From positions 1-64,000 of the forward strand of contig CADBFX010000008.1 in assembly GCA_902794125.1 (NCBI GenBank): a DNA stretch of 64,000 nt, in the 5' to 3' direction. Made by a program: the position numbers and the translations under genes. The notes beneath the pieces were generated by a model that worked only from the letters and a program-made list of their open reading frames with translations, did not search any database and was not told the DNA's origin. This document shows, one piece after another, positions 7,636 to 16,452 of this stretch (positions within the stretch are counted from its first letter, which is position 1; each line of letters begins with the position of its first letter). Source of the stretch: an uncultured Elusimicrobium sp. Its GTDB lineage: Bacteria; Elusimicrobiota; Elusimicrobia; Elusimicrobiales; Elusimicrobiaceae.

Positions 7636-10600
7636 TTACTGTTTTGAGGTAGAAGATACAATCAAGGCGTAGCCGTCCGCTTTCCCTTCGGCATTTTTAC
7701 ACACAAAAACATCCCATGCGGTATCGGCATACAGACCGTCTTGTTGTTGAAGATCTAAATTTACATGGAACAAGTTAGCAGAAATATCCGCCTTGGCCGC
7801 CTTAAAAATTTGCTTAGACAAGTCGCTGTTACGGATACATTCTTCAAAGAAATTGCGCCCTTGTAAATTCTCCATGCGCCGGCCCGTAACTTTCAAAAAC
7901 GGCTGGTTGGCATAGTTGATTTGATAATCTAAATCAATAAATACAGCGGGCATTTCCACATACTCCAAGGTCCGCGCCAAAGAACGCGACGCATCACTAA
8001 GCATTTTGCCCGTTTGCCGCAGCTCAATCCGAAGGCCTAAGAGTTTAGCCATTAGCCCAATTAATTCTTCCGTGCCCGGTTCAAATTCCCGCCGGGGCTG
8101 ACGCGACGCAAAACACAACGCTCCTTCTACTTGATTTCCCACCTGCAGCGGAGCCGCTACCATAGAAGCAAAATGTTTTTCTTTGTGTAAACAACGCGTA
8201 CAAGAAGTTACCTCCAAATCCGGCCATAACCGGACCACTCCGTCCTGCACATCCGTCAGACATTCTTCCACGGCAAATTCCATATGCCGCTCTATATTAA
8301 AATCATTGGGCGTAGTATAGATTACCAAACTTTCGCGGCGATCTTTTCCCTGCTGAAACCGACACACTAAGCCGATATCCGCCTGAAAAACTTGGCAACC
8401 GAATTCCAAAATTTTATCTACTTGTTCGGTAAGCGTAAGCCCCGGTTCCCGCACAATACGGTATAACGCATGAATTTTTTCATCATAAATGCGCTTTTCC
8501 GAAGCATCCTTAATCCACAGAACCACTTCTTCGCGCCCGTTAATCGGCGTGACGGCCACTTCAAAATAATGGGGTCTATCGGTCAGCATCCACTCAAATT
8601 CAAATTGAGTGCTGACATTGACTCCCAACGCTTCTTTGATAGAAAATAATGCCTGCGAAGCGGCCTCAGCCGGCCAATATTCTTCCGGTGTTTTCTTCAA
8701 AAATATTTTTTGTGCAGTGGCATTATCCAAATAATCTAAGTTGGAATGGACCTCCAGCACCCGGCCGGAAGCATCTGCTTTCATATAAATACCGGGCAAC
8801 GCTTCCCGCACGCTTTTTAACTCTTGTGCTTCTTTGGAATCCTTGGCAATTTCGTTAAGTTGGTGGGTCACATCCTCAATAACCACCAGGGCCGATTCCT
8901 TACCCGGCAAATTAAGCGCCGCGATAGCTACCTGCGCATCAAACCAAGAGCCGTCTTTTTTACGGACTGCTAAGCGGAAATCCGCCTTCCCGTCCAGGGC
9001 TAATGCTTGCTCCGTTTGTTTAAATATTTCTTCCACCGCGCCGTCATTTTTAGACGGGTCTGTAAACAAATTACGCAGCGGCATATTAATTAATTCTTCC
9101 CGGGAATAACCGACTTTGTGTTCCAACAGGCGGTTTGATTGTTCAATTTTTCCCAAACGGCCATCCTCTAATTGTATAGAGAAAACAACACCGTCGGTAG
9201 TTTCTAATAAGGCGTTTAATTGGGCCGAACGTTCTTCCAAAATCTTCATAATCTGCAAGTGAAATGCCAAACTACGGAAGATAAACAGGTAGCGTCCATC
9301 CGCTTCTTTAAGCGCATTTAAACGCACCATGCAAGTCTCTAAGCCGCTGCCCAACACCAAGGCATATTCCCGGTTGGAAAGCGTGTTTTCAGTTTGCAAG
9401 GTTTGTAAATCCTGCGTTAAAGCAGCCGTGGAATCTTCTTGGAATAAACAGCGGATATCTTGCCCGATTAATTCCTCCGGCTGTAACTGACACAACGAAC
9501 AGAATAAATCGTTGCACGATTCTATTTTAAAATCGCTATTACACAACACGTAAGGTTCGCTATTGGGCAATACCAACGTCTCTTTGCCAAAATTTGACGG
9601 AGCCAACAACGCCGCAGAAAGTCCTTGATTTGACGGCATCGCCGGGGCGGCCGGTTTACGCGCCACATACACCACATAATCGGCTTCAATAGAACCGTCT
9701 TTTGCGTCGCGCTTGTTAATCGGCACTAACGTCGCCCGCAGTGGCAAACTTCCCGTTTTACGGATACGGCCCGGGAATAACATTTGAGCTTTTTCCCAAT
9801 TCACCACATAATCCATCTCAGCCGATTCACCTTTTTTCATTTTGCGGCGCACAGCTAATGTCAGTGCCGGGCGCATGTAAATATTGCGGTAGAAATTTTT
9901 ATCAGCTTCGGTAAAGCCAAATAAATTTCTAGCTGCGTTATTCATTACCGATATGTAACCCTTATTGGATAAAATAAACGCCGGCATTACGCTGTGTTCA
10001 AAGGCTGCCCGGAAATTTTCCCGCTCTGCCTTCATATCCCGCAGCATACGGTTAGATTGGGTAACATCGCGGATAAATCCCATTACAATCCGGCGGCCCA
10101 AATACTTGGAAAGTACCGCCGCAAATTCCGTTTCTACTTTTTGCCCGTTCTTCTTCGTAAAGCGAACTTCAATCGCGCGGGAAGAATCAGCCGCTCCGGC
10201 TAAAACGGCCTCGTACTCTTCTTTTAAGAACAAGCGGTGATCTTCGCTGACTAAGTCCAACAGTGGGTGGTTGGTTAATTCATCTAATTGGGCATACCCC
10301 AAAATCTGACAGAAGGCGCGGTTTGCATAAATAATTTTACCGTCCTCCACAATCACCACTCCTTCCCGAGCATTTTCCACGAGTAACGTGTTTTTATCGC
10401 TCGCTTCGCGGATTTGCTTTTCCATTTTCGTTTTAGCGGTGATATCTTCGGAAACGACTAACAGACAATTGGGCGTCCCGTCGGGGTTGAAGACCGGGGT
10501 CTTAACGGTATGCATAATCTTGATACCTTCCCGGGCGGAAGAAATAAGTTCTTGCGGAATATTTTGTTCCTTTTTGCTTTCAAATACACGCAAATCGGAT

Positions 10601-12657
10601 TCCCGCAAAAATTCGGCTTGGTCTTTGTTTAAATCAGTCCGATACGACGTACGTCCAATTACTTCCGCCGCCGGCACGCCGAAAAGTTCTTCACTTTTCT
10701 TATTCCACAGAATATATTTCCCGTCGTAATTTTTAACGGATAACGAAACCGGCAGCTGGTTAATAACCGCTTGCAAAAAGTTCTTAGCGTCTACAATGGC
10801 GCGCTCTTGTTCTTTTTTAGCGGTAATATCTTCCGCCACCGTTAGCACCATAAACGGATTGCCTTCTTTGTCAAACACCGGAGCTTTAATTAAGTGTAAT
10901 AATATCTTATCGCCGCGTTTGGTGGTGTACCATTCTTCCGGGAATTCCAAAATTTTTCCGTCGCGGAAAATAGATTTTTCACGTTCCCCGTAAAAACCGG
11001 GTTCTTGTTGATAAGTCGTTTCCCCGGGGAAAAGTTCCAAAGCCCGGCGGTTAATAAACGAAATTTTATCATCAACACTGCGTGCATAAATGGCCACAGG
11101 CACGTTGTCTAATAAACTTTGCAACGTATTTTTGGTTTCGCTTAACGTCCGTTCTTGCAAGCGGCGTTCGGTAATATCTTCCACTAACGTCACCACAAAC
11201 CGTGTTTCGGGGGTGTTGCCCAGAACAGGTACTTTTACCAAGTGTAACAATTTGCGCTCACCCGCTGCGGTGGTGTATTCTTCTTCGGGAATATCCAACG
11301 TTTTCCCGTTTTCCAACAAATCATGTTCACGGCCGATATACTGGGATACTTGTTCATCCGTTTCATGCGGCAAGGAACCTTTTTCGTCGTAATCTTCTTC
11401 TTGCACATTACCAAAAATTTCGTTGCATATTTTATTACGCAGCAACATTTTTCCGTACTCGTTGCGCGCATACAAACCAATAGGCGCGTTTTGTACAATG
11501 GCGGACAAGAATCCGTTGATGCGGTGGACCTCTTTTTCCTGGCGGCGGCGTTCGCTGACGTCTTCCACGATAGACAACACCAGCGGTTTGGGGCCGGCAT
11601 CCATAAGCGGCACTTTAATCATGTGAATAATGTGTTCTTTACCACTGGCATCTACATAAATTTCTTCGGGGAAATCAATTGTTTTACCTTCCCGTAAAAT
11701 TTGTTGTTCGCGCTGCCGGTGGAATTTAATAACGTCTTGCCCTTGGTATGAATGCGGCGAATCAGCCTTTTTGCCGTCCGGTTCGTTAAACACCAGTGTA
11801 CTCTGCTTATTAAAAAACGTCATTTTCCCTTCGCAATCGCGCGTGTACAACCCCAAGGGCACGTTATCCAAAATGGCCTGTAATAAAGTTTTGTTGCGCT
11901 GCAAATCTTGCCATTGGAGGTACCGGTCGGTTATGTCCTCATAAGAAGTAAGAATCAGTGTTCCTTCGTTAGCCGGAGAAAACATCACATTTTTATAGAT
12001 AGAAAGGACTCTTTCTCTACCGTCTTGCGTTTTATAAGCCAGTTGTACCGGACCAAAGAGGGGTTGCTTGTTGCGCAATTTTTCATCCATGCGTTGCAAA
12101 GAAGAAGTAATCTCTTTCGGCAGGAAATTGTCCAGAGGCTTTCCAATCACATCTTTGACGGTATATTTAAAAAATTCTTGGGCTTTTTCGTTCCACCACA
12201 AACAAATTCCTTCTGTGTTTTGTACGGTCATAGCTAAGGGGCTTTTATTAAGTAAGCGCGTCAGGAATTTCTTATCCGCACTTAACCGCGAAAACATAGA
12301 AATTTCTTCTAAACTTACCAGTACAAGCGAGGTATCTGCCATCGGTCGTGCGCCCACACTAGCGGATATTACTTCCGCGGACGGGGTAACAAGTTCCATG
12401 ACCGTTTTTTTGTGATTCGTATGGGTCAGTTCTTGCACACGCTCCCACGTCAACCCGAAACGTTCCGCTTTACTTCCCACCAATTTATCGGCGGGGAGCT
12501 GCAACAGTTGGGCAGCCGCCGTATTAGCGTATTTAATTTTTCCGCCTACTTCTAACAAAAGAAGCGGCGTAGGAATTTGTGCAAAAAAATTTAACATCTC
12601 CGGCGTTAACGCGGCAATCGATTTAGAAAAAATATTTTTCTTAGAAAAAAAAGACAT
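7636..12657 (-). CDS. Giant multi-PAS/GAF protein without output domain
   Basis: 1673 residues, with no signal peptide or membrane segment seen, so probably cytoplasmic. By reading repeated PAS landmarks (LL..VP..., ...NK.....F, ...EDIT.R...E) I count about twelve PAS units. Those near residues 250-760 are clearly related to each other (LDNVPLGLYTRD, VQNAPIGLYARN, LDNVPVAIYARS, INQLPVSLSVKN). A GAF-like domain at about 1400-1560 contains Cys-rich TSCTRCLHKEK, and a last PAS ends the chain. No histidine kinase, GGDEF, EAL, HAMP or helix-turn-helix is present. AAGGAG lies 8 bases before the ATG. It may sense ligands and act through partner proteins; no obvious partner gene is adjacent. Confidence 0.85.
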   Translation of the reverse strand: MSFFSKKNIFSKSIAALTPEMLNFFAQIPTPLLLLEVGGKIKYANTAAAQLLQLPADKLVGSKAERFGLTWERVQELTHTNHKKTVMELVTPSAEVISASVGARPMADTSLVLVSLEEISMFSRLSADKKFLTRLLNKSPLAMTVQNTEGICLWWNEKAQEFFKYTVKDVIGKPLDNFLPKEITSSLQRMDEKLRNKQPLFGPVQLAYKTQDGRERVLSIYKNVMFSPANEGTLILTSYEDITDRYLQWQDLQRNKTLLQAILDNVPLGLYTRDCEGKMTFFNKQSTLVFNEPDGKKADSPHSYQGQDVIKFHRQREQQILREGKTIDFPEEIYVDASGKEHIIHMIKVPLMDAGPKPLVLSIVEDVSERRRQEKEVHRINGFLSAIVQNAPIGLYARNEYGKMLLRNKICNEIFGNVQEEDYDEKGSLPHETDEQVSQYIGREHDLLENGKTLDIPEEEYTTAAGERKLLHLVKVPVLGNTPETRFVVTLVEDITERRLQERTLSETKNTLQSLLDNVPVAIYARSVDDKISFINRRALELFPGETTYQQEPGFYGEREKSIFRDGKILEFPEEWYTTKRGDKILLHLIKAPVFDKEGNPFMVLTVAEDITAKKEQERAIVDAKNFLQAVINQLPVSLSVKNYDGKYILWNKKSEELFGVPAAEVIGRTSYRTDLNKDQAEFLRESDLRVFESKKEQNIPQELISSAREGIKIMHTVKTPVFNPDGTPNCLLVVSEDITAKTKMEKQIREASDKNTLLVENAREGVVIVEDGKIIYANRAFCQILGYAQLDELTNHPLLDLVSEDHRLFLKEEYEAVLAGAADSSRAIEVRFTKKNGQKVETEFAAVLSKYLGRRIVMGFIRDVTQSNRMLRDMKAERENFRAAFEHSVMPAFILSNKGYISVMNNAARNLFGFTEADKNFYRNIYMRPALTLAVRRKMKKGESAEMDYVVNWEKAQMLFPGRIRKTGSLPLRATLVPINKRDAKDGSIEADYVVYVARKPAAPAMPSNQGLSAALLAPSNFGKETLVLPNSEPYVLCNSDFKIESCNDLFCSLCQLQPEELIGQDIRCLFQEDSTAALTQDLQTLQTENTLSNREYALVLGSGLETCMVRLNALKEADGRYLFIFRSLAFHLQIMKILEERSAQLNALLETTDGVVFSIQLEDGRLGKIEQSNRLLEHKVGYSREELINMPLRNLFTDPSKNDGAVEEIFKQTEQALALDGKADFRLAVRKKDGSWFDAQVAIAALNLPGKESALVVIEDVTHQLNEIAKDSKEAQELKSVREALPGIYMKADASGRVLEVHSNLDYLDNATAQKIFLKKTPEEYWPAEAASQALFSIKEALGVNVSTQFEFEWMLTDRPHYFEVAVTPINGREEVVLWIKDASEKRIYDEKIHALYRIVREPGLTLTEQVDKILEFGCQVFQADIGLVCRFQQGKDRRESLVIYTTPNDFNIERHMEFAVEECLTDVQDGVVRLWPDLEVTSCTRCLHKEKHFASMVAAPLQVGNQVEGALCFASRQPRREFEPGTEELIGLMAKLLGLRIELRQTGKMLSDASRSLARTLEYVEMPAVFIDLDYQINYANQPFLKVTGRRMENLQGRNFFEECIRNSDLSKQIFKAAKADISANLFHVNLDLQQQDGLYADTAWDVFVCKNAEGKADGYALIVSSTSKQ

Positions 12658-12733
12658 AAACCCTCTCCTTTGTACAGAAATACAAGGACTCGCTTATATA
12701 TTAATAAATTCCGCTCCGGCTTGCAATAACGCA

Positions 12734-12765
12734 CCGAACGCGCACCAGCCTGCGTGCGCGTTCGG
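12734..12765. repeat. GC-rich 12-bp perfect inverted repeat
   Basis: CCGAACGCGCAC at 12734-12745 and its complement at 12754-12765, with an 8-base loop, in the 179-base gap between the divergent PAS and secreted-protein genes. Neither strand has a T run after the stem, so it is not a standard terminator. Confidence 0.75.
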
Positions 12766-12821
12766 AAAAAATCAACGCTACGGTTCTAATATATCTTTTT
12801 GACAACGGGTTTTCCAAAATT

Positions 12822-12830
12822 TGCTAGCAT
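12822..12830 (+). promoter_or_regulatory. Extended -10-like box, leaderless start
   Basis: TGCTAGCAT ends 6 bases before the ATG at 12837. A consensus TTGACA lies at 12799-12804, 20 bases from the -10, which is longer than usual. Confidence 0.45.
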
Positions 12831-12836
12831 ATTTTT

Positions 12837-13418
12837 ATGTATCGGTTATTCATATATTGTTTTTTAGTGCTCGGCTTAGCCATGCCGTCAGTGGCTAAAG
12901 AGCGCCCTTACAAGCCTGAAACCGTCCGTCAAACGCCCCAATATCTCTCCACCAATCCGGCTTTAGTGGAAGACACCTGCCCCGGTCATAACATTTTTGA
13001 ACCTTTTTCTTGTACCAAACAGGATGATCCCGGTTTTACCTGTTTTGATGTGTATCGCTTACAAGGAGACCCTATTGATACCGAACGGTACGTCCTATTA
13101 GACCAAGCTCTTACTACCGAATCTGTCTCCGCCGATCCACGTTGCACATTTGATGAATTAACCTGTGATAATTTTTTAAAAGCATTAAAATATAATTTAG
13201 ATTTTTCGTTTTTCATTGATAATTTCCCCTCCTCCTCATTCCCGGAGTGCGGAAAAACCTATTCTTGCACGCGGATTTCGTGTTTATTGCCGCTTTCCCC
13301 GTTACAAGATGGCACGCCCCAATCGCGCAAATTATCATGCGTGTTTAAAAAGAACCAATTTTTCTTTTTAGGCACCAATATCTCTTGCCGCGACAAAAAC
13401 CAACCGTCCGCTAACTAA
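12837..13418 (+). CDS. Secreted cysteine-rich protein of unknown function
   Basis: 193 residues. The signal peptide has a hydrophobic core at residues 5-16 with likely cleavage after AMPSVA. The mature part has 14 Cys, several in short pairs (TCPGH, SCTKQ, TCFD, RCTFDELTC, ECGKTYSCTRISC), as expected of a disulfide-rich extracytoplasmic protein. No family is recognised. There is no Shine-Dalgarno; the -10-like box is 6 bases upstream. The gene for a DUF1189-like protein follows 30 bases later, with its own -10 box. Confidence 0.65.
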   Translation: MYRLFIYCFLVLGLAMPSVAKERPYKPETVRQTPQYLSTNPALVEDTCPGHNIFEPFSCTKQDDPGFTCFDVYRLQGDPIDTERYVLLDQALTTESVSADPRCTFDELTCDNFLKALKYNLDFSFFIDNFPSSSFPECGKTYSCTRISCLLPLSPLQDGTPQSRKLSCVFKKNQFFFLGTNISCRDKNQPSAN

Positions 13419-13433
13419 TCGTCCCTCTCAAAT

Positions 13434-13442
13434 TGGTATAAT
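13434..13442 (+). promoter_or_regulatory. Extended -10 promoter of the queuosine/folate operon
   Basis: TGGTATAAT ends 6 bases before the ATG at 13449. No ribosome site is visible, so a leaderless transcript is likely. Confidence 0.65.
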
Positions 13443-13448
13443 GAAGAT

Positions 13449-14189
13449 ATGTTATTGGCCTATTTGCAAAGTATTTTTTCGTTTCGCGCTTATCACCGCA
13501 TGGCGCTTACCTCGCGCAAGGTGTGCTTGGTGTTTGTGCTGTTTATTTTTCTTCTTTCCCTGATTGTTTTTTACTTTTTTACAGGTTCTTATGTCCGGAA
13601 AAACTTGCCTGCCTTTTTAAAAAACTTTCCGCAAATTACGTTTGAAAAAGGCGTGCTGACCGCTCCCGACAAATTGGTTACAGCACCACTGCCCGGAAAC
13701 GATTTTTTCTTCGCATTTGAAGCCAAACGTGCTACGCCGCCCACCTTTAGCGAAATGGCCGAAAAAGGCTGGCTGATGTTAGTGGTCGGCAATACAATTT
13801 ATATGCCCGGTTCCGGCACCGTTCAAACACAAGTAGTGCCCGAACAACTTTCGTTCACCACTTCCCCCGATTTTTTAACCCAACATCAATCCACGCTGGC
13901 CAGTTTACTCAAAGTAACAGCTATGGCTTTTGCTTTGTTTTTTATTCCGCTTACCTTGGCGTTTGATTTCTGTCTGGCTTGCACGATTGGGATGATTTTC
14001 AACTTAATTACCCACCGCGCCGTGTCCCTGGGGTTTATTACACGCTGGGCCATATTTTTGCTGGGGCCTTTGTCCTTATTATGGTATGTACGGCTGTGGT
14101 GGAACATTCCGCTGTTTACATTTGCCCAAGTGATTTTATGTATCATTTATATACAACAAATTTTTAATACACTCCCGGAGGGAAAATAA
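13449..14189 (+). CDS. DUF1189-like membrane protein
   Basis: 246 residues. A first membrane helix near residues 26-46 follows a basic start. A roughly 100-residue extracytoplasmic part contains the family-like phrase NFPQITFEKGVL, and three or more helices follow near 153-240. This layout matches DUF1189 proteins, whose function is not established. It is the first gene of a co-directional run through folK: its stop codon overlaps the queD start (TAATG), implying translational coupling. Its role in that operon is unknown. Confidence 0.6.
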   Translation: MLLAYLQSIFSFRAYHRMALTSRKVCLVFVLFIFLLSLIVFYFFTGSYVRKNLPAFLKNFPQITFEKGVLTAPDKLVTAPLPGNDFFFAFEAKRATPPTFSEMAEKGWLMLVVGNTIYMPGSGTVQTQVVPEQLSFTTSPDFLTQHQSTLASLLKVTAMAFALFFIPLTLAFDFCLACTIGMIFNLITHRAVSLGFITRWAIFLLGPLSLLWYVRLWWNIPLFTFAQVILCIIYIQQIFNTLPEGK

Positions 14190-14533
14190 TGCTTATTAAA
14201 CTGATCCGCTCGTTTAGTTCCGCGCACCGGCTCCCGCAATACGACGGAGCTTGCCAAAAATTGCACGGACACACGTGGAAAGCCGTTTTTGTAATAGAAG
14301 GTCCCATCCGGGAGGACGGCATGGTGTGCGATTTTAAAGTAGTAAAAAATCTATTGGACGAAAACCTCCCCGACCATCAATTTCTAAACGATTGGGTGGA
14401 AAACCCCACCGCCGAAAATTTGGCCCAATTTTTATTTAAAAAAATCGGCACTAAACTGGCCGACATGGGCCTAACTTTAAAAACCCTGGAAATTTGGGAG
14501 AGCGATAATGCCGCAGCCGTCGTGGAAGGTTAA
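14189..14533 (+). CDS. queD: 6-carboxy-5,6,7,8-tetrahydropterin synthase
   Basis: 114 residues, typical QueD length. QueD converts dihydroneopterin triphosphate to 6-carboxytetrahydropterin, the second step of queuosine/7-deazaguanine synthesis. Zn-binding and catalytic motifs are visible: FSSAHRL near residue 9, then C22 and HGH at 26-28 (CxxxHGH type), and a late Glu (EIWES). It overlaps the preceding stop by one base and queE by 26 bases, so the three genes are tightly coupled. A second PTPS-fold gene in the same operon (16.4 kb) lacks the Cys and probably has another job. Confidence 0.92.
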   Translation: MLIKLIRSFSSAHRLPQYDGACQKLHGHTWKAVFVIEGPIREDGMVCDFKVVKNLLDENLPDHQFLNDWVENPTAENLAQFLFKKIGTKLADMGLTLKTLEIWESDNAAAVVEG

Positions 14534-15101
14534 CGAAATTTTTTATTCCATCCAAGGCGAAGGGGCTCACAGCGGCATGCCCGCCGTATTTTTACGCTTA
14601 TCCGGCTGTACCATGGGATGCGATTTTTGCGATACCAAATACGCATTTAATGACGGCAAAACCATGAACGGGCTTGAAATTTTAGTGGCTCTGGCCGAAC
14701 ATCCCTGCAAAACCGTGGTAGTTACCGGCGGCGAACCGGCCGAGCAAGATTTGCCGGGGTTAATTTCTTTGTTAAAATCAGCCGGGCATATCGTACACTT
14801 GGAAACTAACGGCGCGCACGATTGTGACGTTAGCAAAGCGGATTTTGTTTGCGTTTCTCCCAAAAAATACGTCAGCCCGGAAATGCTAAAAAAAGCCGAT
14901 ATTATTAAATTAGTAATTGGTCAACAAACCGATTTGGAAGATGTAAAAAAATACTATAATTACGAAAACGAAAAAACAACCATTTATTTACAACCCGAAA
15001 GCAACAAACAGGAGAATATAGACTTATGCGTAAAACTGCTAAAAGAACATCCCTCCGCTCGGCTAAGCCTGCAACTGCACAAATTCGCAAACATAAAATA
15101 A
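14508..15101 (+). CDS. queE: 7-carboxy-7-deazaguanine synthase (radical SAM)
   Basis: 197 residues. It converts 6-carboxytetrahydropterin to 7-carboxy-7-deazaguanine using SAM and a [4Fe-4S] cluster. The start NEIFYSIQGEGAHSGMPAVF is characteristic, followed by the cluster motif CTMGCDFC (CxxxCxxC) near residue 33 and the SAM-binding VVTGGEPAEQ. The C-terminus (RLSLQLHKF) is like other QueE proteins. It overlaps queD upstream and folE downstream (76 bases). queC and queF are not in the window. Confidence 0.93.
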   Translation: MPQPSWKVNEIFYSIQGEGAHSGMPAVFLRLSGCTMGCDFCDTKYAFNDGKTMNGLEILVALAEHPCKTVVVTGGEPAEQDLPGLISLLKSAGHIVHLETNGAHDCDVSKADFVCVSPKKYVSPEMLKKADIIKLVIGQQTDLEDVKKYYNYENEKTTIYLQPESNKQENIDLCVKLLKEHPSARLSLQLHKFANIK

Positions 15102-15646
15102 GCGAAGAAAAAATTTTAAATAATTTGCGCGAAATTTTGGCCTTTATCGGCGATGATCCCTCCCGCGAAGGTTTATTGGAAACACCACACCGTATTTTAC
15201 GCAGCTGGAAAAAACTCTACGGCGGTTACCAACAAAAACCGCAAGACGTACTCAAAACCTTTACAGAAGGTTCATGTGAAGAAATGGTGGTACTTAAAGA
15301 TATTGAATTTTACTCCACCTGCGAACACCACTTGCAACCGTTTTTCGGCACCATTAGCATTGGATATTTACCCAAGGGAAAAGTGCTCGGTATTTCCAAA
15401 CTGGCGCGCTTGGTGGAAGTGTTTGCCCGCCGACTTCAAATTCAAGAAAAACTTGTGGCTCAAATTGCCGATAGTTTAATGGAAACCTTACATCCGCACG
15501 GCGTAATGGTAGTATGCAAAGCTAAACACATGTGCATCAGTTCGCGCGGCATTGAAAAACATAATGCCGTCATGGTGACAAGCGCTATTCGCGGTGCGTT
15601 TAAGAAAATGGAAGTAAGAAACGAATTTTTAGAAATGATTAAATAG
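15026..15646 (+). CDS. folE: GTP cyclohydrolase I
   Basis: 206 residues. It makes 7,8-dihydroneopterin triphosphate from GTP, the shared precursor for QueD and for folate. Zn site residues are visible: CEHH at about 95-98 and the later Cys in KAKHMCISSRG; the core GYLPKGKVLGISKLAR is intact. AGGAG lies 11 bases before the ATG and there is no later plausible start before the conserved ISEEKILNNLREIL region, so the 76-base overlap with queE is likely real. The first 22 residues are basic and unlike the family core. Its place between queE and folP links both pathways. Confidence 0.93.
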   Translation: MRKTAKRTSLRSAKPATAQIRKHKISEEKILNNLREILAFIGDDPSREGLLETPHRILRSWKKLYGGYQQKPQDVLKTFTEGSCEEMVVLKDIEFYSTCEHHLQPFFGTISIGYLPKGKVLGISKLARLVEVFARRLQIQEKLVAQIADSLMETLHPHGVMVVCKAKHMCISSRGIEKHNAVMVTSAIRGAFKKMEVRNEFLEMIK

Positions 15647-15657
15647 GAGTTTTTGCC

Positions 15658-16452
15658 ATGGCTGCCCAAATCATGGCGATTGTAAACGCTACGCCGGATT
15701 CGTTTTACGACGGTAATCTACACAACACTACTGCCGGGCTAATAGCACGGGCCGAACAATTTGTCAAAGAAGGTGCGGACATGTTGGATATTGGCGGCGA
15801 ATCTACCCGCCCCGGCTCGGCCCCGGTAGATGAAAATACAGAACGTGCACGCGTCATCCCTTTAGTTACTGCCTTACACCAACGCTGGCCGGATTTACCG
15901 CTTTCCCTTGATACCACTAAATTATCCATCGCCGAAGAAGGATTAAAAAACGGAGTCCAAATCATCAATGATGTTAGCGGACAACCGACAAACGATTTAT
16001 TTCAACTCATTAAAAAATTCAACGCACAACTCGTTTTGATGCACACGCGCGGCACGCCAAAAACTATGCAACAATGCACCGCTTACACCGATGTAGTGGC
16101 CGAAGTAAAATCTTCCTTAGAAGAAAAAGTAACACAGGCCCGCACAGCGGGTTTAAAAGACGAACAACTAATTATAGACCCGGGGTTTGGTTTTGCCAAA
16201 ACGCGTGAACAAAATTACACGTTACTCACGCACTTATCCCAATTAAAAATACCGGGCATACGATTGCTAGCGGCTTTATCGCGCAAAAGTTTTTTAAGTT
16301 TGCCGGGTGATACTCCCAAAGAACGGCTCCCCCAGACTATTGCGGCACATACAATGGCCCTGCAACAAGGAGCTGACATGCTACGTGTGCACGACGTGTT
16401 AGCCGCCAAACAAACGATTTCTTTCTTTTTTCATTGTCAGGAGGCCTTATGA
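15658..16452 (+). CDS. folP: Dihydropteroate synthase
   Basis: 264 residues, TIM-barrel DHPS condensing p-aminobenzoate with dihydropterin pyrophosphate. Landmarks: the N-terminal MAIVNATPDSFYDG loop, ADMLDIGGESTRPGS near 41, SLDTTK, INDVSGQ, VLMHTRGTPKTMQ and IIDPGFGFAKTREQN, then the Lys-containing SRKSF and a terminal His (RVHD). All pterin- and pABA-site motifs are present. GGAG precedes the ATG by about 8 bases. Its end contains the ribosome site for the next gene. Confidence 0.95.
   Translation: MAAQIMAIVNATPDSFYDGNLHNTTAGLIARAEQFVKEGADMLDIGGESTRPGSAPVDENTERARVIPLVTALHQRWPDLPLSLDTTKLSIAEEGLKNGVQIINDVSGQPTNDLFQLIKKFNAQLVLMHTRGTPKTMQQCTAYTDVVAEVKSSLEEKVTQARTAGLKDEQLIIDPGFGFAKTREQNYTLLTHLSQLKIPGIRLLAALSRKSFLSLPGDTPKERLPQTIAAHTMALQQGADMLRVHDVLAAKQTISFFFHCQEAL

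Noticed and set aside
12986-13216. Minus-strand frame inside the secreted Cys-rich gene
   Set aside because: Shadow of the plus-strand gene, which has a signal peptide and promoter.
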